Assembly: GCA_947631665.1 (NCBI GenBank) | Contig: CANRMF010000013.1 | Coordinates: forward strand, 1-44,848 | Length of the DNA: 44,848 bases | Reading direction: 5' to 3' | Source: an uncultured Lachnospiraceae bacterium | GTDB lineage: Bacteria > Bacillota > Clostridia > Lachnospirales > Lachnospiraceae | Shown: positions 17,240 to 25,821 of the stretch, in pieces | How positions within the stretch are numbered: position 1 is the first letter of the stretch | Layout: every line of letters begins with the position of its first letter | Notes under the pieces: generated by a model | The model's input: the letters and a program-made list of their open reading frames with translations, nothing else | Told to the model about the DNA's origin: nothing | The model's database searches: none | Position numbers and translations under genes: made by a program

Positions 17240-18322
17240 ATGGAAAATCATCAAAAGATACTCTATGTCGTCGAGGCTATGGGCGGTGGTATTTTTACAT
17301 ATATGATTGCTTTGGCAAACGGGCTGTGCGGGCAGTTTGACATTACAATCGCATACGGCAGGAGGGAAGAAACACCTAGGAATATCGAAGAATATTTTGA
17401 CAGCAGAATCAACTTAATCTGCGTTGAACATTTTGAGCGTTCTGCAAGTCTGTCAAAAAATTATCTTGCAATTAAACAACTGCGCCGTATCGTGCGCGAA
17501 ATTAAACCGGACATTATTCATCTTCATTCTTCTATTGCGGGGGCGGTCGGAAGGCTCTTTTTAAGAAATAAAGAGGGCAGAATGTTTTATACGCCGCATG
17601 GATACAGTTTTCTGATGAAAGACATTGCGCCGGTCAAAAGAGCGTGTTTTAAACTGGTGGAAAAGATTTGCGGGTTTAGGAACTGTGTAACGATTGCCTG
17701 CGGAAAAGGCGAGTGGGAGCAGAGCAAAAAAGTTTCCCGAAAGTCGGTATATGTCTGGAATGGCATCGATACTGACAAAATTGACGCCGTTTTGGGAGAA
17801 ATACAGGCAGAAGAAACGCCGTTTACGGTATATACGGTCGGCAGGATTACCTATCAGAAAAATCCGGAAAAGTTTAATGAAATTGCAACTCTGCTGCCGG
17901 ACGTCCGGTTCTGCTGGATTGGCGACGGGGAAATGAGAGATGTCCTGACAAGCCCGAATATAGAAATTACCGGCTGGAAAGAGTCGGAAGATGTCTTCCG
18001 GTTGGCGGGAAAAGGCGATATCTTTCTGCTGACCTCCAGATGGGAGGGGCTGCCGATGTCCCTATTGGAAGCCATGTACATGAAAAAAGTGTGCGTTGTA
18101 AGCGATATTGCGGGAAACAGGGATATTATTGTTGACGGCAGCACCGGTTATCTCTGCGATACTCCGCAGCAGTTTGCGCAGAAAATTAAGGAAATACAAA
18201 ATCATGATGAGAGTGCAGTCGCCGAGAGGGCATATGAGGAGGTTGCCTGTCATCATACAAATAAAAATATGTGCGGGCATTATGCGGAATTATATCTGAA
18301 TGGTGCTCCAAAGGATTGTTAA
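17240..18322 (+). CDS. Glycosyltransferase, GT4 family
   Basis: This 360-residue GT-B glycosyltransferase probably adds one sugar to the lipid-linked exopolysaccharide unit on the cytoplasmic face. It has the acceptor-side glycine region (VEAMGGGIFTYMIALANGL), IIHLHSSIAGAVGRL, the donor-side TVGRITYQKNPEKF and the GT4 acidic motif SRWEGLPMSLLEAM. It starts on the base after the rfbB stop. The donor and linkage cannot be predicted. Confidence 0.88.
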   Translation: MENHQKILYVVEAMGGGIFTYMIALANGLCGQFDITIAYGRREETPRNIEEYFDSRINLICVEHFERSASLSKNYLAIKQLRRIVREIKPDIIHLHSSIAGAVGRLFLRNKEGRMFYTPHGYSFLMKDIAPVKRACFKLVEKICGFRNCVTIACGKGEWEQSKKVSRKSVYVWNGIDTDKIDAVLGEIQAEETPFTVYTVGRITYQKNPEKFNEIATLLPDVRFCWIGDGEMRDVLTSPNIEITGWKESEDVFRLAGKGDIFLLTSRWEGLPMSLLEAMYMKKVCVVSDIAGNRDIIVDGSTGYLCDTPQQFAQKIKEIQNHDESAVAERAYEEVACHHTNKNMCGHYAELYLNGAPKDC

Positions 18323-18331
18323 ATCAAAAAG

Positions 18332-19459
18332 ATGAATCAGGAAAAGAAATATGTTTTGGTATTGATTACCCTCATGGATCGCGCCGGCGCGGAGACCATG
18401 ATGATGAATTATTTGAGAAATATTGACAGAACCCGTTTCCAACTGGATTTTCTGATTAACCGGCAGGAAAAAGCGGATTACGAAGACGAAATCGAGCAGT
18501 TGGGAAGTCATATTTATCGCATGAGCCCGATTTTTCCGGGAAAATTCAGGAAATATCAAAAAGAATTTGAACTCTTTCTGAAAGAACATTCTCAATATCA
18601 GATTATCTATTCTCATCTGGAAGAACGAAGTTTTCTGGCGATGCGTGTCGCCAAAAAAATGGGGATTCCGATGAGAATTGTTCATGCACATTCTGTGCCT
18701 AAACATTGGAATTTAAAATATCCCGTCAGACTCTATTTCCGAAAAAAACTCTCAGGACTTTATACGCATAAGGCAGCCTGCGGCACAGCGCCGGCAAGAT
18801 GGCTGTTCGGCTCGGAAGCCGGCGTGCAGATCATTAAAAATGCCGTTGATACAAAGCATTTTCATTTCTGTCAGGCGACAAAATCAAAAGAAAGAAAACA
18901 GTTGAAAATCGGGGACGATACGCTTGTCGTCGGCCATATCGGAAGATTTACCTACGAGAAAAATCATGAATATTTAATCCGGATTTTTGCCGAAGTGCAA
19001 AAGCGCAATCCGGACAGCGTGTTATTGCTGATTGGCGGCGGGAAGCCGAAAGAGGAGATAGTGCAGAAACAGAAAATCAGGGCGTATGTGACGGAACTCG
19101 GACTGGACGGCAGGGTTTTGTTTCTGGGTATCCGCAGCGATATCGCCAATCTGATGCAGGCGATGGATATTTTAGTCATGCCGTCCCGAAGCGAGGGATT
19201 TCCGATGACGCTCGTTGAGGCGCAGGCGGCGGGAATGCGTTGTCTGGTTTCCGACGCAGTGCCTTATGAAGCGGATATTACCAAAGAGATGCAGTTTGCC
19301 TCTCTGGAGGCAGAGCCGGCAGAATGGGCGGATAAAATTCTGTCTTTTTGTCATACAGAGTTGAATCGGGACGAAATGTGTTGTAAAATCCAAAACGCGG
19401 GATATGATATTCATTCCGCAGTCAGGGAAATGGAACTGTTATTTGAGAGGAATATATGA
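18332..19459 (+). CDS. Glycosyltransferase, GT4 family (paralogue 1)
   Basis: This 375-residue GT-B enzyme has LITLMDRAGAETMMMNYLRNI at the N terminus, HAHSVPKHWNL, GRFTYEKNHEYLIRIFAEV and the donor motif PSRSEGFPMTLVEAQAAGM. It is plainly paralogous to the gene at 19979-21112, which shares MDR-GGAETM-MNY-RNI, the DFL-NR region and the FLG-R-D motif. The two flank a small acetyltransferase gene. The ribosome site is weak (AAGGATTG well upstream), so it may rely on coupling to the gene before. Confidence 0.88.
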   Translation: MNQEKKYVLVLITLMDRAGAETMMMNYLRNIDRTRFQLDFLINRQEKADYEDEIEQLGSHIYRMSPIFPGKFRKYQKEFELFLKEHSQYQIIYSHLEERSFLAMRVAKKMGIPMRIVHAHSVPKHWNLKYPVRLYFRKKLSGLYTHKAACGTAPARWLFGSEAGVQIIKNAVDTKHFHFCQATKSKERKQLKIGDDTLVVGHIGRFTYEKNHEYLIRIFAEVQKRNPDSVLLLIGGGKPKEEIVQKQKIRAYVTELGLDGRVLFLGIRSDIANLMQAMDILVMPSRSEGFPMTLVEAQAAGMRCLVSDAVPYEADITKEMQFASLEAEPAEWADKILSFCHTELNRDEMCCKIQNAGYDIHSAVREMELLFERNI

Positions 19460-19908
19460 AGATTTTAAAAGCGTGGTATCATTTTAAAGCATTTGTTAAA
19501 AAAATTGTGTATAAAATAATTTTTGGAAGGAAAATTAAGATTGGAAAGAAAACGACATGGCGGGACGGATTTCATATTTCAATCGAGGAAGGCGGACAGA
19601 TTGAGATTGGGGAAAGGTGTTTCTTTAATCATCACTGTTCGATTAACGCAATGCTGTCCGTAAAAATCGGGGACGGAACTATTTTCGGGGAAAATGTGCA
19701 TATCTACGACCACAACCACCGGTTTCATAACGCGGGCGAACTGATTAAAAATCAGGGATACAAAAAGCAGGAGACCGTTATCGGAAAGCACTGCTGGCTT
19801 GGGACAAACGTAGTGGTTTTAAAGGGAGTCACGATTGGGGATTATTGTGTGATAGGCGCAGGCGCAGTCGTAAGGGAAGACGTTCCCGAAGGAACTGTTC
19901 TTTTATAG
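19456..19908 (+). CDS. Left-handed beta-helix O-acetyltransferase, probably with a short C terminus
   Basis: This 150-residue protein of the hexapeptide-repeat acyltransferase family (WbbJ/MaaA-like) probably acetylates a sugar of the exopolysaccharide. The hexapeptide coils run from about residue 26 to the end; the active-site loop DHNHRF holds the catalytic His; late coils are VIGKHCWLGTNVVVLKGVTIGDYCVIGAGAVV. It ends at EDVPEGTVLL, where relatives usually continue with a short NPAK-type tail, so roughly 10-30 residues may be missing. The start overlaps the preceding gene by 4 bases and has GAGAGG upstream. Confidence 0.82.
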   Translation: MKILKAWYHFKAFVKKIVYKIIFGRKIKIGKKTTWRDGFHISIEEGGQIEIGERCFFNHHCSINAMLSVKIGDGTIFGENVHIYDHNHRFHNAGELIKNQGYKKQETVIGKHCWLGTNVVVLKGVTIGDYCVIGAGAVVREDVPEGTVLL

Positions 19909-19978
19909 ACTTTGGGAAAATGCCTTCAGCCTGTATCAGAGACAGGAGCAAATAAATTTAGTTTCTTAGGAGAAAGAA

Positions 19979-21112
19979 ATGGAGCCGATACACGTTTTAG
20001 TACTGGATACTGTGATGGATCGCGGCGGCGCGGAAACCATGATTATGAATTATATGAGAAATATCAATCGGGAGGTCATTCGGTTTGATTTTCTGACGAA
20101 CAGGGATTACAGGGCGGCATATGAAGACGAAATAGAAGCCATGGGCGGAAAAGTGTTCCATATGTGTCCGATGTATCCGACCAAATTTCACCGTTATAAA
20201 CGCGAAATCAGGGAGTTTTTAACCAGCCATCGGGAATATAAAATCATTCATTCCAATTTGGAGGAGCGGAGTTATCTGCCTCTGAAAGCGGCAAAGAAGC
20301 TGGGCGTTCCGGTGCGTATTTCCCATGCGCATAACCGGCCGCTGGGGTGGGACTTAAAATCAGCCGTTCGATATTATTTCCGTTTTATGTTAAAATATTA
20401 TAATACCCATATGTTTTCCTGCGGAGTTGAGGCGGGGGACTGGTTATATGGGAAAAAGAACCGCGATCAAGTGATTTTGATGAATAACGCCATTGATGCG
20501 GCGCAGTATACGTTTCTTCCGGAAAAATCGAAGCAGATGAAAAAAGCACTGGGCGTTGAGGGAAAGAAAGTGATTGGACATGTGGGCAGGTTTTTCGCGC
20601 AGAAAAACCACACCTTTCTGATTGACATTTTCCATGAAATTCATCAGATGGATCCCGATACGGTACTGCTTTTGGTTGGCGGCGGGGAGTTGGACGATTC
20701 CCTGAAAAACCGGATACGGGACAAGGCAGACCGGCTCGGACTCTCAGACGCCGTACGGTTTTTGGGAGTGCGTGAAGATGTGGCGCAGCTTTATCAGGCG
20801 TTCGATTTGTTTTTGCTGCCGTCTTTATTTGAAGGACTGCCGGTTACTATGGTTGAGGCGCAGGCGAGCGGGCTGCCCTGCGTTATATCGGACAAAGTTC
20901 CGGCGCAATGTGACCTGACGGGCAACGTCCGGGTAATTCCTTTAAGCGAGAGCCCGAAGCGCTGGGCAGAACTTACGCTCGAATATTTAAAAAATTTCCA
21001 AAGAACGGATACTTTTGATATAATAAAAAAATCAGGATTTGATATTAAAGAAAATGCGCAATGGCTGCAGAATTTTTATATCAAAGCCCTCTGCGGCGCA
21101 GAGCAGGATTAA
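19979..21112 (+). CDS. Glycosyltransferase, GT4 family (paralogue 2)
   Basis: This 377-residue GT-B enzyme is paralogous to the gene at 18332. It has VLDTVMDRGGAETMIMNYMRNI, SHAHNRPLGWDLKSAVRYYFR, HVGRFFAQKNHTFLIDIFHEI, LLLVGGGELDDSL and the donor-site motif PSLFEGLPVTMVEAQASGL. AGGAGA at 19968 supports the start. A 70-base gap separates it from the acetyltransferase gene. The acceptor and sugar donor are unknown. Confidence 0.88.
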   Translation: MEPIHVLVLDTVMDRGGAETMIMNYMRNINREVIRFDFLTNRDYRAAYEDEIEAMGGKVFHMCPMYPTKFHRYKREIREFLTSHREYKIIHSNLEERSYLPLKAAKKLGVPVRISHAHNRPLGWDLKSAVRYYFRFMLKYYNTHMFSCGVEAGDWLYGKKNRDQVILMNNAIDAAQYTFLPEKSKQMKKALGVEGKKVIGHVGRFFAQKNHTFLIDIFHEIHQMDPDTVLLLVGGGELDDSLKNRIRDKADRLGLSDAVRFLGVREDVAQLYQAFDLFLLPSLFEGLPVTMVEAQASGLPCVISDKVPAQCDLTGNVRVIPLSESPKRWAELTLEYLKNFQRTDTFDIIKKSGFDIKENAQWLQNFYIKALCGAEQD

Positions 21113-21153
21113 ACGAGGAAAAACACAAACGATAGTTTGCAAATGGAGGATAT

Positions 21154-21984
21154 ATGAGGCTGATTAAGAGAATTATTATTGTTTTATTTATCATTATATC
21201 AATAATTTTTGTAACGGATTATTATCGTGATATGCACAAAACAGACGATACGCCGCCGAAGCTGCAGATGAGCGACGACGTTCTGGAGTGCTCCGTCCAT
21301 GACGGCTCAGACGCATTTCTGAAAGAAATTACCGCGAGCGATAAAGAGGACGGGGATTTGACGTCAGGCATCGTTGTGGAGTCCGTCTCCAATTTTGTTG
21401 ACCACGACAATTATATCTGCAATGTGACGTATGTGGTGGAGGATTCCGACCATCATGTCACCAAAGGCACGAGGAAAGTCCGTTTTACCGATTACCGGCC
21501 GCCGAGATTTACCTTAAAGCAGCCGCTCTGCTTTGATCTCGGTTCGGATACAACCGTATTGGACGTGCTGGGCGCTACCGACGAACGCGACGGGGACATC
21601 AGCGATAAGATAAAAATTCTCTCCAATACGACGTCCACCAGCAGCGCGGGACAGTATACGGTGACTGCGCAGGTAACCAACAGCTTAGGCGATACCGTCA
21701 AGTTTAAGTCCATTGTAGTCATCAAGCAGGAAAACAAGTTGAGCCCGGTTATTGAACTGGAAACGAATGTCGCATATGTGAAAAAGGGAGACTCCTTCAA
21801 TCCGATGGATTATGTAAAATCCGTAAAGGATATTAGTGGAAACAGCGTCAGCAAGTCCGAAGTGAAAGTCACCAACACAAATGTCGATATGGATAAAACA
21901 GGATCCTATTCTGTGGAATATACCGTAAATCCTGAAAAAACAGATGAAGGGATTACCTATTTGACGGTAATTGTGGAGGACTAA
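21154..21984 (+). CDS. Membrane-anchored DUF5011/Ig-like domain protein
   Basis: This 276-residue protein has an N-terminal membrane helix (about residues 5-22) and an outside part made of three Ig-like repeats. Each resembles the DUF5011 pattern with DEDGDL-type acidic loops: DKEDGDLTSGI (around 66), DERDGDISDKI (around 148) and a third domain near 190-270 (YVKKGDSFNPMDYVKSVKDISGN). No enzyme motif is seen. It lies between the glycosyltransferases and the Wzz-like kinases, so a role in organising or anchoring surface polysaccharide is likely but unproven. GGAGGA precedes the ATG. Confidence 0.75.
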   Translation: MRLIKRIIIVLFIIISIIFVTDYYRDMHKTDDTPPKLQMSDDVLECSVHDGSDAFLKEITASDKEDGDLTSGIVVESVSNFVDHDNYICNVTYVVEDSDHHVTKGTRKVRFTDYRPPRFTLKQPLCFDLGSDTTVLDVLGATDERDGDISDKIKILSNTTSTSSAGQYTVTAQVTNSLGDTVKFKSIVVIKQENKLSPVIELETNVAYVKKGDSFNPMDYVKSVKDISGNSVSKSEVKVTNTNVDMDKTGSYSVEYTVNPEKTDEGITYLTVIVED

Positions 21985-21986
21985 TA

Positions 21987-23408
21987 ATGTCAGAAAAAAC
22001 AATCTTTAATTTAAAAAATATCAGTATCTATTCGCTCGTGATGGACTTAATTCACAGGGCGTGGATTATTGTAATTGTAGTCTGTCTGGGAATTATGGGA
22101 GAGTATACTTTTCTGAAAAAAGATTACGTTCCGCAATATACCAGTTCTGCAATTTATGTGGTCACGCCAAGACAAAGCACCAATTATGTCTTTACGAACC
22201 GCAGGTTTGCCGAAAGCGTTATTTCCGTATTTCAAAACCTGATGAATACTGAAATTATGAATACCAGAATTAAGCAGGAGCTTCACAAGTCGGATTTGGG
22301 CGCGACAATGCTGGTCGATTTGATTGAGGGGACGAATTTGATGAAAATTACCGTCACTTCTGACGATCCGATTGAGGCGTTTAAGACCATTGGCATTATT
22401 ATGGAAAATTATAACGAATTATCCGAATACTTAAATTCGGACGCGGTTTTCGACGAGCTGAAAGCGCCTGTGGTCGCAACAATGCCAAGCAATTCGCTGA
22501 TGCCGCAGAATAAGTCTGTTATGATGGGGCTCGTCGCCGGACTGATTGCCGTTATTCTGATTGTCCTCTTTAGTATTTTCCGAAAGACGATAAAATCAGA
22601 AAGCGTCATTGAGGAGGAGCTGGACACAAATCTGCTGGGCACGATTCTGCATGAGAAAAAGAATAAGACGTTAAAGGCAAAAATAGCGCATCAGGTCAGG
22701 GCGCTGCTGATTACGAGTCCGATTATTTCCACGCAGTTTGTGGAGGCTGTCAACAATATCCGTATCAGAATGGAATATGAACACGAACGGCACCCAAACC
22801 GCAATGTCTATATGCTCTCAAGCGTCTGCGAAAACGAAGGAAAGTCCACAGTCGCGTTAAATGTGGCGCTGTCCTTTGCGAGAGAGGGCAAAAAAGTTAT
22901 TTTAATCGACGCCGATATGAGAAAACCGGCGATATATAAGATGCTGGATATTCCGAAATCCGAAGTAGTGGATCTGGTCAATCTGTTTGAGGGAAGATGC
23001 GGTCTGGACGAGGTGATGTATAACGACCACAGGACGGGGCTTCATCTGATTTTGTCCTCAAAGGGACATTCCAGTACCCACGCTTACATGAAGTCGGGGG
23101 CAATGCTGGATTTGATAAGCAAATGCAGAATGATGGCGGATTATGTGATTATTGACACTCCGCCGATGGCTTTGGTATCGGACGCGGAAGCGCTGTTAGA
23201 CAGAGTGGATTATTCCGTTCTGGTTGTCAGACAGGACTTCTCTTATCAGAAAGACGTCCAAAACAGTATCAATTTAATGAATGATTCCAATTCAAAAATG
23301 CTTGGCTGCGTTTTAAATGATTATAGGATTTTTCATATGAATATGAAAAAACAAATGAGATTGTTGTCAAATACAGAGGGAAAGGCGGTGGAAATTTATG
23401 AAGATTAA
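21987..23408 (+). CDS. Wzz-like chain-length regulator fused to BY-kinase (1)
   Basis: This 473-residue Wzc-like protein has two membrane helices (about residues 27-45 and 180-205) bracketing a Wzz-type extracellular part, then a cytoplasmic tyrosine-kinase domain. The kinase has Walker A ENEGKSTVALN, Walker A' VILIDADMRKP and Walker B VIIDTPP. The C terminus (KAVEIYED) has only a single Tyr and no tyrosine cluster. The family controls polysaccharide length and export. In many Firmicutes the membrane part and the kinase are separate proteins; here they are fused. Its 3' end overlaps the next gene by 11 bases. Confidence 0.9.
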   Translation: MSEKTIFNLKNISIYSLVMDLIHRAWIIVIVVCLGIMGEYTFLKKDYVPQYTSSAIYVVTPRQSTNYVFTNRRFAESVISVFQNLMNTEIMNTRIKQELHKSDLGATMLVDLIEGTNLMKITVTSDDPIEAFKTIGIIMENYNELSEYLNSDAVFDELKAPVVATMPSNSLMPQNKSVMMGLVAGLIAVILIVLFSIFRKTIKSESVIEEELDTNLLGTILHEKKNKTLKAKIAHQVRALLITSPIISTQFVEAVNNIRIRMEYEHERHPNRNVYMLSSVCENEGKSTVALNVALSFAREGKKVILIDADMRKPAIYKMLDIPKSEVVDLVNLFEGRCGLDEVMYNDHRTGLHLILSSKGHSSTHAYMKSGAMLDLISKCRMMADYVIIDTPPMALVSDAEALLDRVDYSVLVVRQDFSYQKDVQNSINLMNDSNSKMLGCVLNDYRIFHMNMKKQMRLLSNTEGKAVEIYED

Positions 23409-25113
23409 CGGTGTTAATGAAATCGCCAATTCCGTAGAACCGGAGGAAAAGAGCCTCGCCGAAATTATATCGAGTTTCTTGAACGGATTCCGCAAACTCT
23501 GGTGGGTGGCTGTCATTCTTGCCGTAATCGGAGGCTTCACAGGCTATTTAAAATACAAAAACAATTACGTTGCGATGTATGAGTCTAAGGCAACGTTTTC
23601 CATTACAGCCGCCGAATACAACGGGCAGAATGATGAGTCCTATACAAATAACAGCCAGTTGGCGTCTGCATTAAGCGTCAGTTTCAATTATCTGATCAAT
23701 AATGAAGTCTTTTACGAGATTATTGAAAAAGATATCGGACTTGACTATATGCCGAGTACGCTGGACATTTCTGTGGTGGAGGAAACGAATATTTTAAGTA
23801 TTGTTTCTACCGGAAAAGATGCGGAGCTCAACTATAAGGTCATTGAATCGGTTATCAACAATTACTCCAGCGTTGTGGAATTTGTGCTTGGAGATACGGA
23901 GATAACCATTCTGGAGGAGCCTACCCTTTCAGGGACTCCAATCAATCCTTACGCGCCGTTAAGCACAGTCCTTTTGTACGGGCTGATTGGTCTGGTAGCA
24001 GGATTGATTCCGAGTATTCTTTACGCAATTTTCGTAAAGACGATAAAATCCAAAGAGGACGTTGAAAAATATCTGAGTATTCCATGCTTCGGCACGCTGC
24101 CGGTCGCAAATCTCGGAAAAAAGGACAAGGTCTGCTCCATTATCAACAAAAACGTAGGCTTCCGGTATCTGGAGGCAGTCCGCGTGAGCGTTTCAAGATG
24201 CGAGCGGGTATTAAAGCAGAAAAATTATAAAGTGATTTTAATTACGAGTACAAAAGAAGGGGAAGGAAAGAGTACCTTTGCCATGAATCTGGCGTACTCT
24301 CTGTCCAAGTCCCAAAGCCGCGTAATGCTGATTGAAGGGGACTTGAGAAACCCGTCGCTGCGCGCGATGACGGGGGCGGAGATGCCGGATTATTCTATGG
24401 AGCAGTTTTTGGAAAAAGAGGTTAAAAACAGCGAAGCAATTGCCAACCTTCCGGGTACGAGAGTACTTCTGCTTGCGCCGAACATACCGTCCAAAAATTC
24501 GATTAAGTGCCTGAACTCCCACGCGATGGAGCATTTTATTGAAGACGCAAAAGAAGTGGTGGATTACATTGTCATTGACGCTCCGCATTGCGGCGATATT
24601 TCAGACGCGGCGGTGCTGGCGAAATACAGCGACGGAATTATCTATGTTGTCAGGGAAGACGATGCGCATGTGCACAAAATTCTGAACACAATTCAGGAAT
24701 TTTCTTATACCCGTATTCCGATGATCGGCTGCATTTTAAACGGCTCTATCGGCAAGCTGCGGATTTCATACGGTTATGGATACAGCTACGGCTATGGTTA
24801 CGGCAGACATTACGGCTACGGCAGGTATGGCTACGGACGTTACGGTTACGGTCGGTACGGCTATGGCAGATACGGTTATGGCGGGTATGGTTACGGCAAT
24901 TACGGATACAGTGAATCCGGCGAAGTTTCCGATGAAGAATTCAGCGTAAAGGAAAAGAAGGTATCCAAAAAGATTGCGATGACGACGACGGAAGATGAAA
25001 AGAGAGCATTGGAGCGGGAAAAGGCGCAAAAGAGAGAAGAAGAAGAATTGAAAAAGCAGCAGGAAGCCGCAAAAAAGACTTCTTCCAAAAAAAGCAAAAA
25101 TGAAAAGAAATAA
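23398..25113 (+). CDS. Wzz-like chain-length regulator fused to BY-kinase (2) with Tyr-Gly-rich tail
   Basis: This 571-residue paralogous Wzc-like protein has two membrane helices (about 36-52 and 196-216) and a kinase domain with Walker A TKEGEGKSTFAMN, Walker A' VMLIEGDLRNP (Glu where the usual motif has Asp) and Walker B IVIDAPH. From about residue 457 to 506 it carries about 20 tyrosines in YGYGR-like repeats coded by a 15-bp minisatellite, the likely autophosphorylation cluster. A highly charged Lys/Glu tail ends the protein. No dedicated phosphatase (CpsB/Wzb) is in the window. The start lies within the previous gene and the stop overlaps the VanZ-like gene. Confidence 0.9.
   Translation: MKINGVNEIANSVEPEEKSLAEIISSFLNGFRKLWWVAVILAVIGGFTGYLKYKNNYVAMYESKATFSITAAEYNGQNDESYTNNSQLASALSVSFNYLINNEVFYEIIEKDIGLDYMPSTLDISVVEETNILSIVSTGKDAELNYKVIESVINNYSSVVEFVLGDTEITILEEPTLSGTPINPYAPLSTVLLYGLIGLVAGLIPSILYAIFVKTIKSKEDVEKYLSIPCFGTLPVANLGKKDKVCSIINKNVGFRYLEAVRVSVSRCERVLKQKNYKVILITSTKEGEGKSTFAMNLAYSLSKSQSRVMLIEGDLRNPSLRAMTGAEMPDYSMEQFLEKEVKNSEAIANLPGTRVLLLAPNIPSKNSIKCLNSHAMEHFIEDAKEVVDYIVIDAPHCGDISDAAVLAKYSDGIIYVVREDDAHVHKILNTIQEFSYTRIPMIGCILNGSIGKLRISYGYGYSYGYGYGRHYGYGRYGYGRYGYGRYGYGRYGYGGYGYGNYGYSESGEVSDEEFSVKEKKVSKKIAMTTTEDEKRALEREKAQKREEEELKKQQEAAKKTSSKKSKNEKK
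24769..24916 (+). repeat. In-gene 15-bp minisatellite encoding YGYGR repeats
   Basis: Degenerate TA(C/T)GG-rich repeats encode SYGYGY and then YGYGR several times in a row within the kinase tail. Copies differ mostly at third codon positions, so protein-level selection is likely even though slippage could change copy number. Confidence 0.85.
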
Positions 25114-25591
25114 AATCATAAAGAACATTATCAGAATTTTATTTATTATTTATATTGCCGCGCTGTTATCCGTATTAGTTTTTAAACTTCCCACCCGTCT
25201 GGCGGCGGATATCATACAGCGCTGGTTTCAGGGCGGAAAAATCACGCATGGAACAATTCAGTGGGTTCCTTTTAAGACCATTGTGGCTTACGCCGGTCAG
25301 GTACGCACCGTAACCGACTGGTTTTTCAAAAATTTATGCTGCAATCTGGTGATTTTTATACCTTATGGAATGCTGCTTCCGGTTTTGTTAAAGAAAAGAA
25401 AAATTTTAAAAACTTTTCTTTCGGGAGTTCTGCTGATTTTGGGGATTGAATGGAGCCAATATCTGTTTGGCATCGGGCTGTGCGATATTGACGATTTTAT
25501 TTTAAATACAATCAGCGTGCTGATCGGCTGCGGCTGTTATAAAATATTAAAGTTTATGCGACAGCATATCAGTGTTCGCCGCAAAGTATAA
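25100..25591 (+). CDS. VanZ family membrane protein
   Basis: This 163-residue protein of the VanZ-like family has an N-terminal helix and three later helices. It carries family patterns in NLCCNLVIFIPYGMLLPVLL, GIEWSQYLFGIGLCDIDDFILNTI. VanZ was first seen in a glycopeptide-resistance cluster, but most members have no proven function; at the end of a polysaccharide cluster an envelope role is plausible. Its start overlaps the kinase gene by 14 bases. Confidence 0.85.
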   Translation: MKRNKIIKNIIRILFIIYIAALLSVLVFKLPTRLAADIIQRWFQGGKITHGTIQWVPFKTIVAYAGQVRTVTDWFFKNLCCNLVIFIPYGMLLPVLLKKRKILKTFLSGVLLILGIEWSQYLFGIGLCDIDDFILNTISVLIGCGCYKILKFMRQHISVRRKV

Positions 25592-25622
25592 GTCCCATTT
25601 AACGGACACCCTTTTTCAGATA

Positions 25623-25646
25623 ATAGATGGTAACAGAAACATCTAT
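25623..25646 (+). promoter_or_regulatory. Short inverted repeat before the 33-residue gene
   Basis: ATAGATG and CATCTAT form a perfect 7-bp stem with a 10-nt loop just before the strong ribosome site. It could be a protein site or leader hairpin; nothing more can be said. Confidence 0.35.
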
Positions 25647-25664
25647 TGATGAGGAGGAAGAACG

Positions 25665-25766
25665 ATGAAGGGATATCATACGCAGGCAGGTTACATGGGA
25701 TATGTCAATGGAACTTATATGCTCTTTGCGAGCGAAGCAGATTATTATGAGTTTTTAGAAGGTTAA
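25665..25766 (+). CDS. Conserved small protein, 33 residues
   Basis: ATG at 25665 is preceded by GAGGAGGAAG, a near-perfect ribosome site, and the frame stops at 25766. The peptide opens MKGYHTQAGYMGYVNG and ends in ASEADYYEFLEG, rich in Tyr and Gly with an acidic end. I recall similar tiny proteins in other Clostridia but no function. It is followed by an intrinsic terminator, so it is likely expressed as its own short message or as the last gene of the exopolysaccharide operon. Confidence 0.7.
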   Translation: MKGYHTQAGYMGYVNGTYMLFASEADYYEFLEG

Positions 25767-25772
25767 AGAAGT

Positions 25773-25806
25773 CCGCCGGAAAATTTTATGGTTTTCGGCG
25801 GATTTT
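25773..25806 (+). terminator. Intrinsic terminator after the small gene
   Basis: CCGCCGGAAAA and TTTTCGGCGG pair with a TTTATGG-type loop, followed by ATTTTAT. The stem is GC-rich at its base. Confidence 0.8.
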
Positions 25807-25821
25807 ATGCGAGGACAGTCA

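Noticed and set aside
25585-25620. Terminator after the VanZ-like gene (GTCC...GGAC)
   Set aside because: A 4-bp stem with an 8-nt loop is too weak to call.
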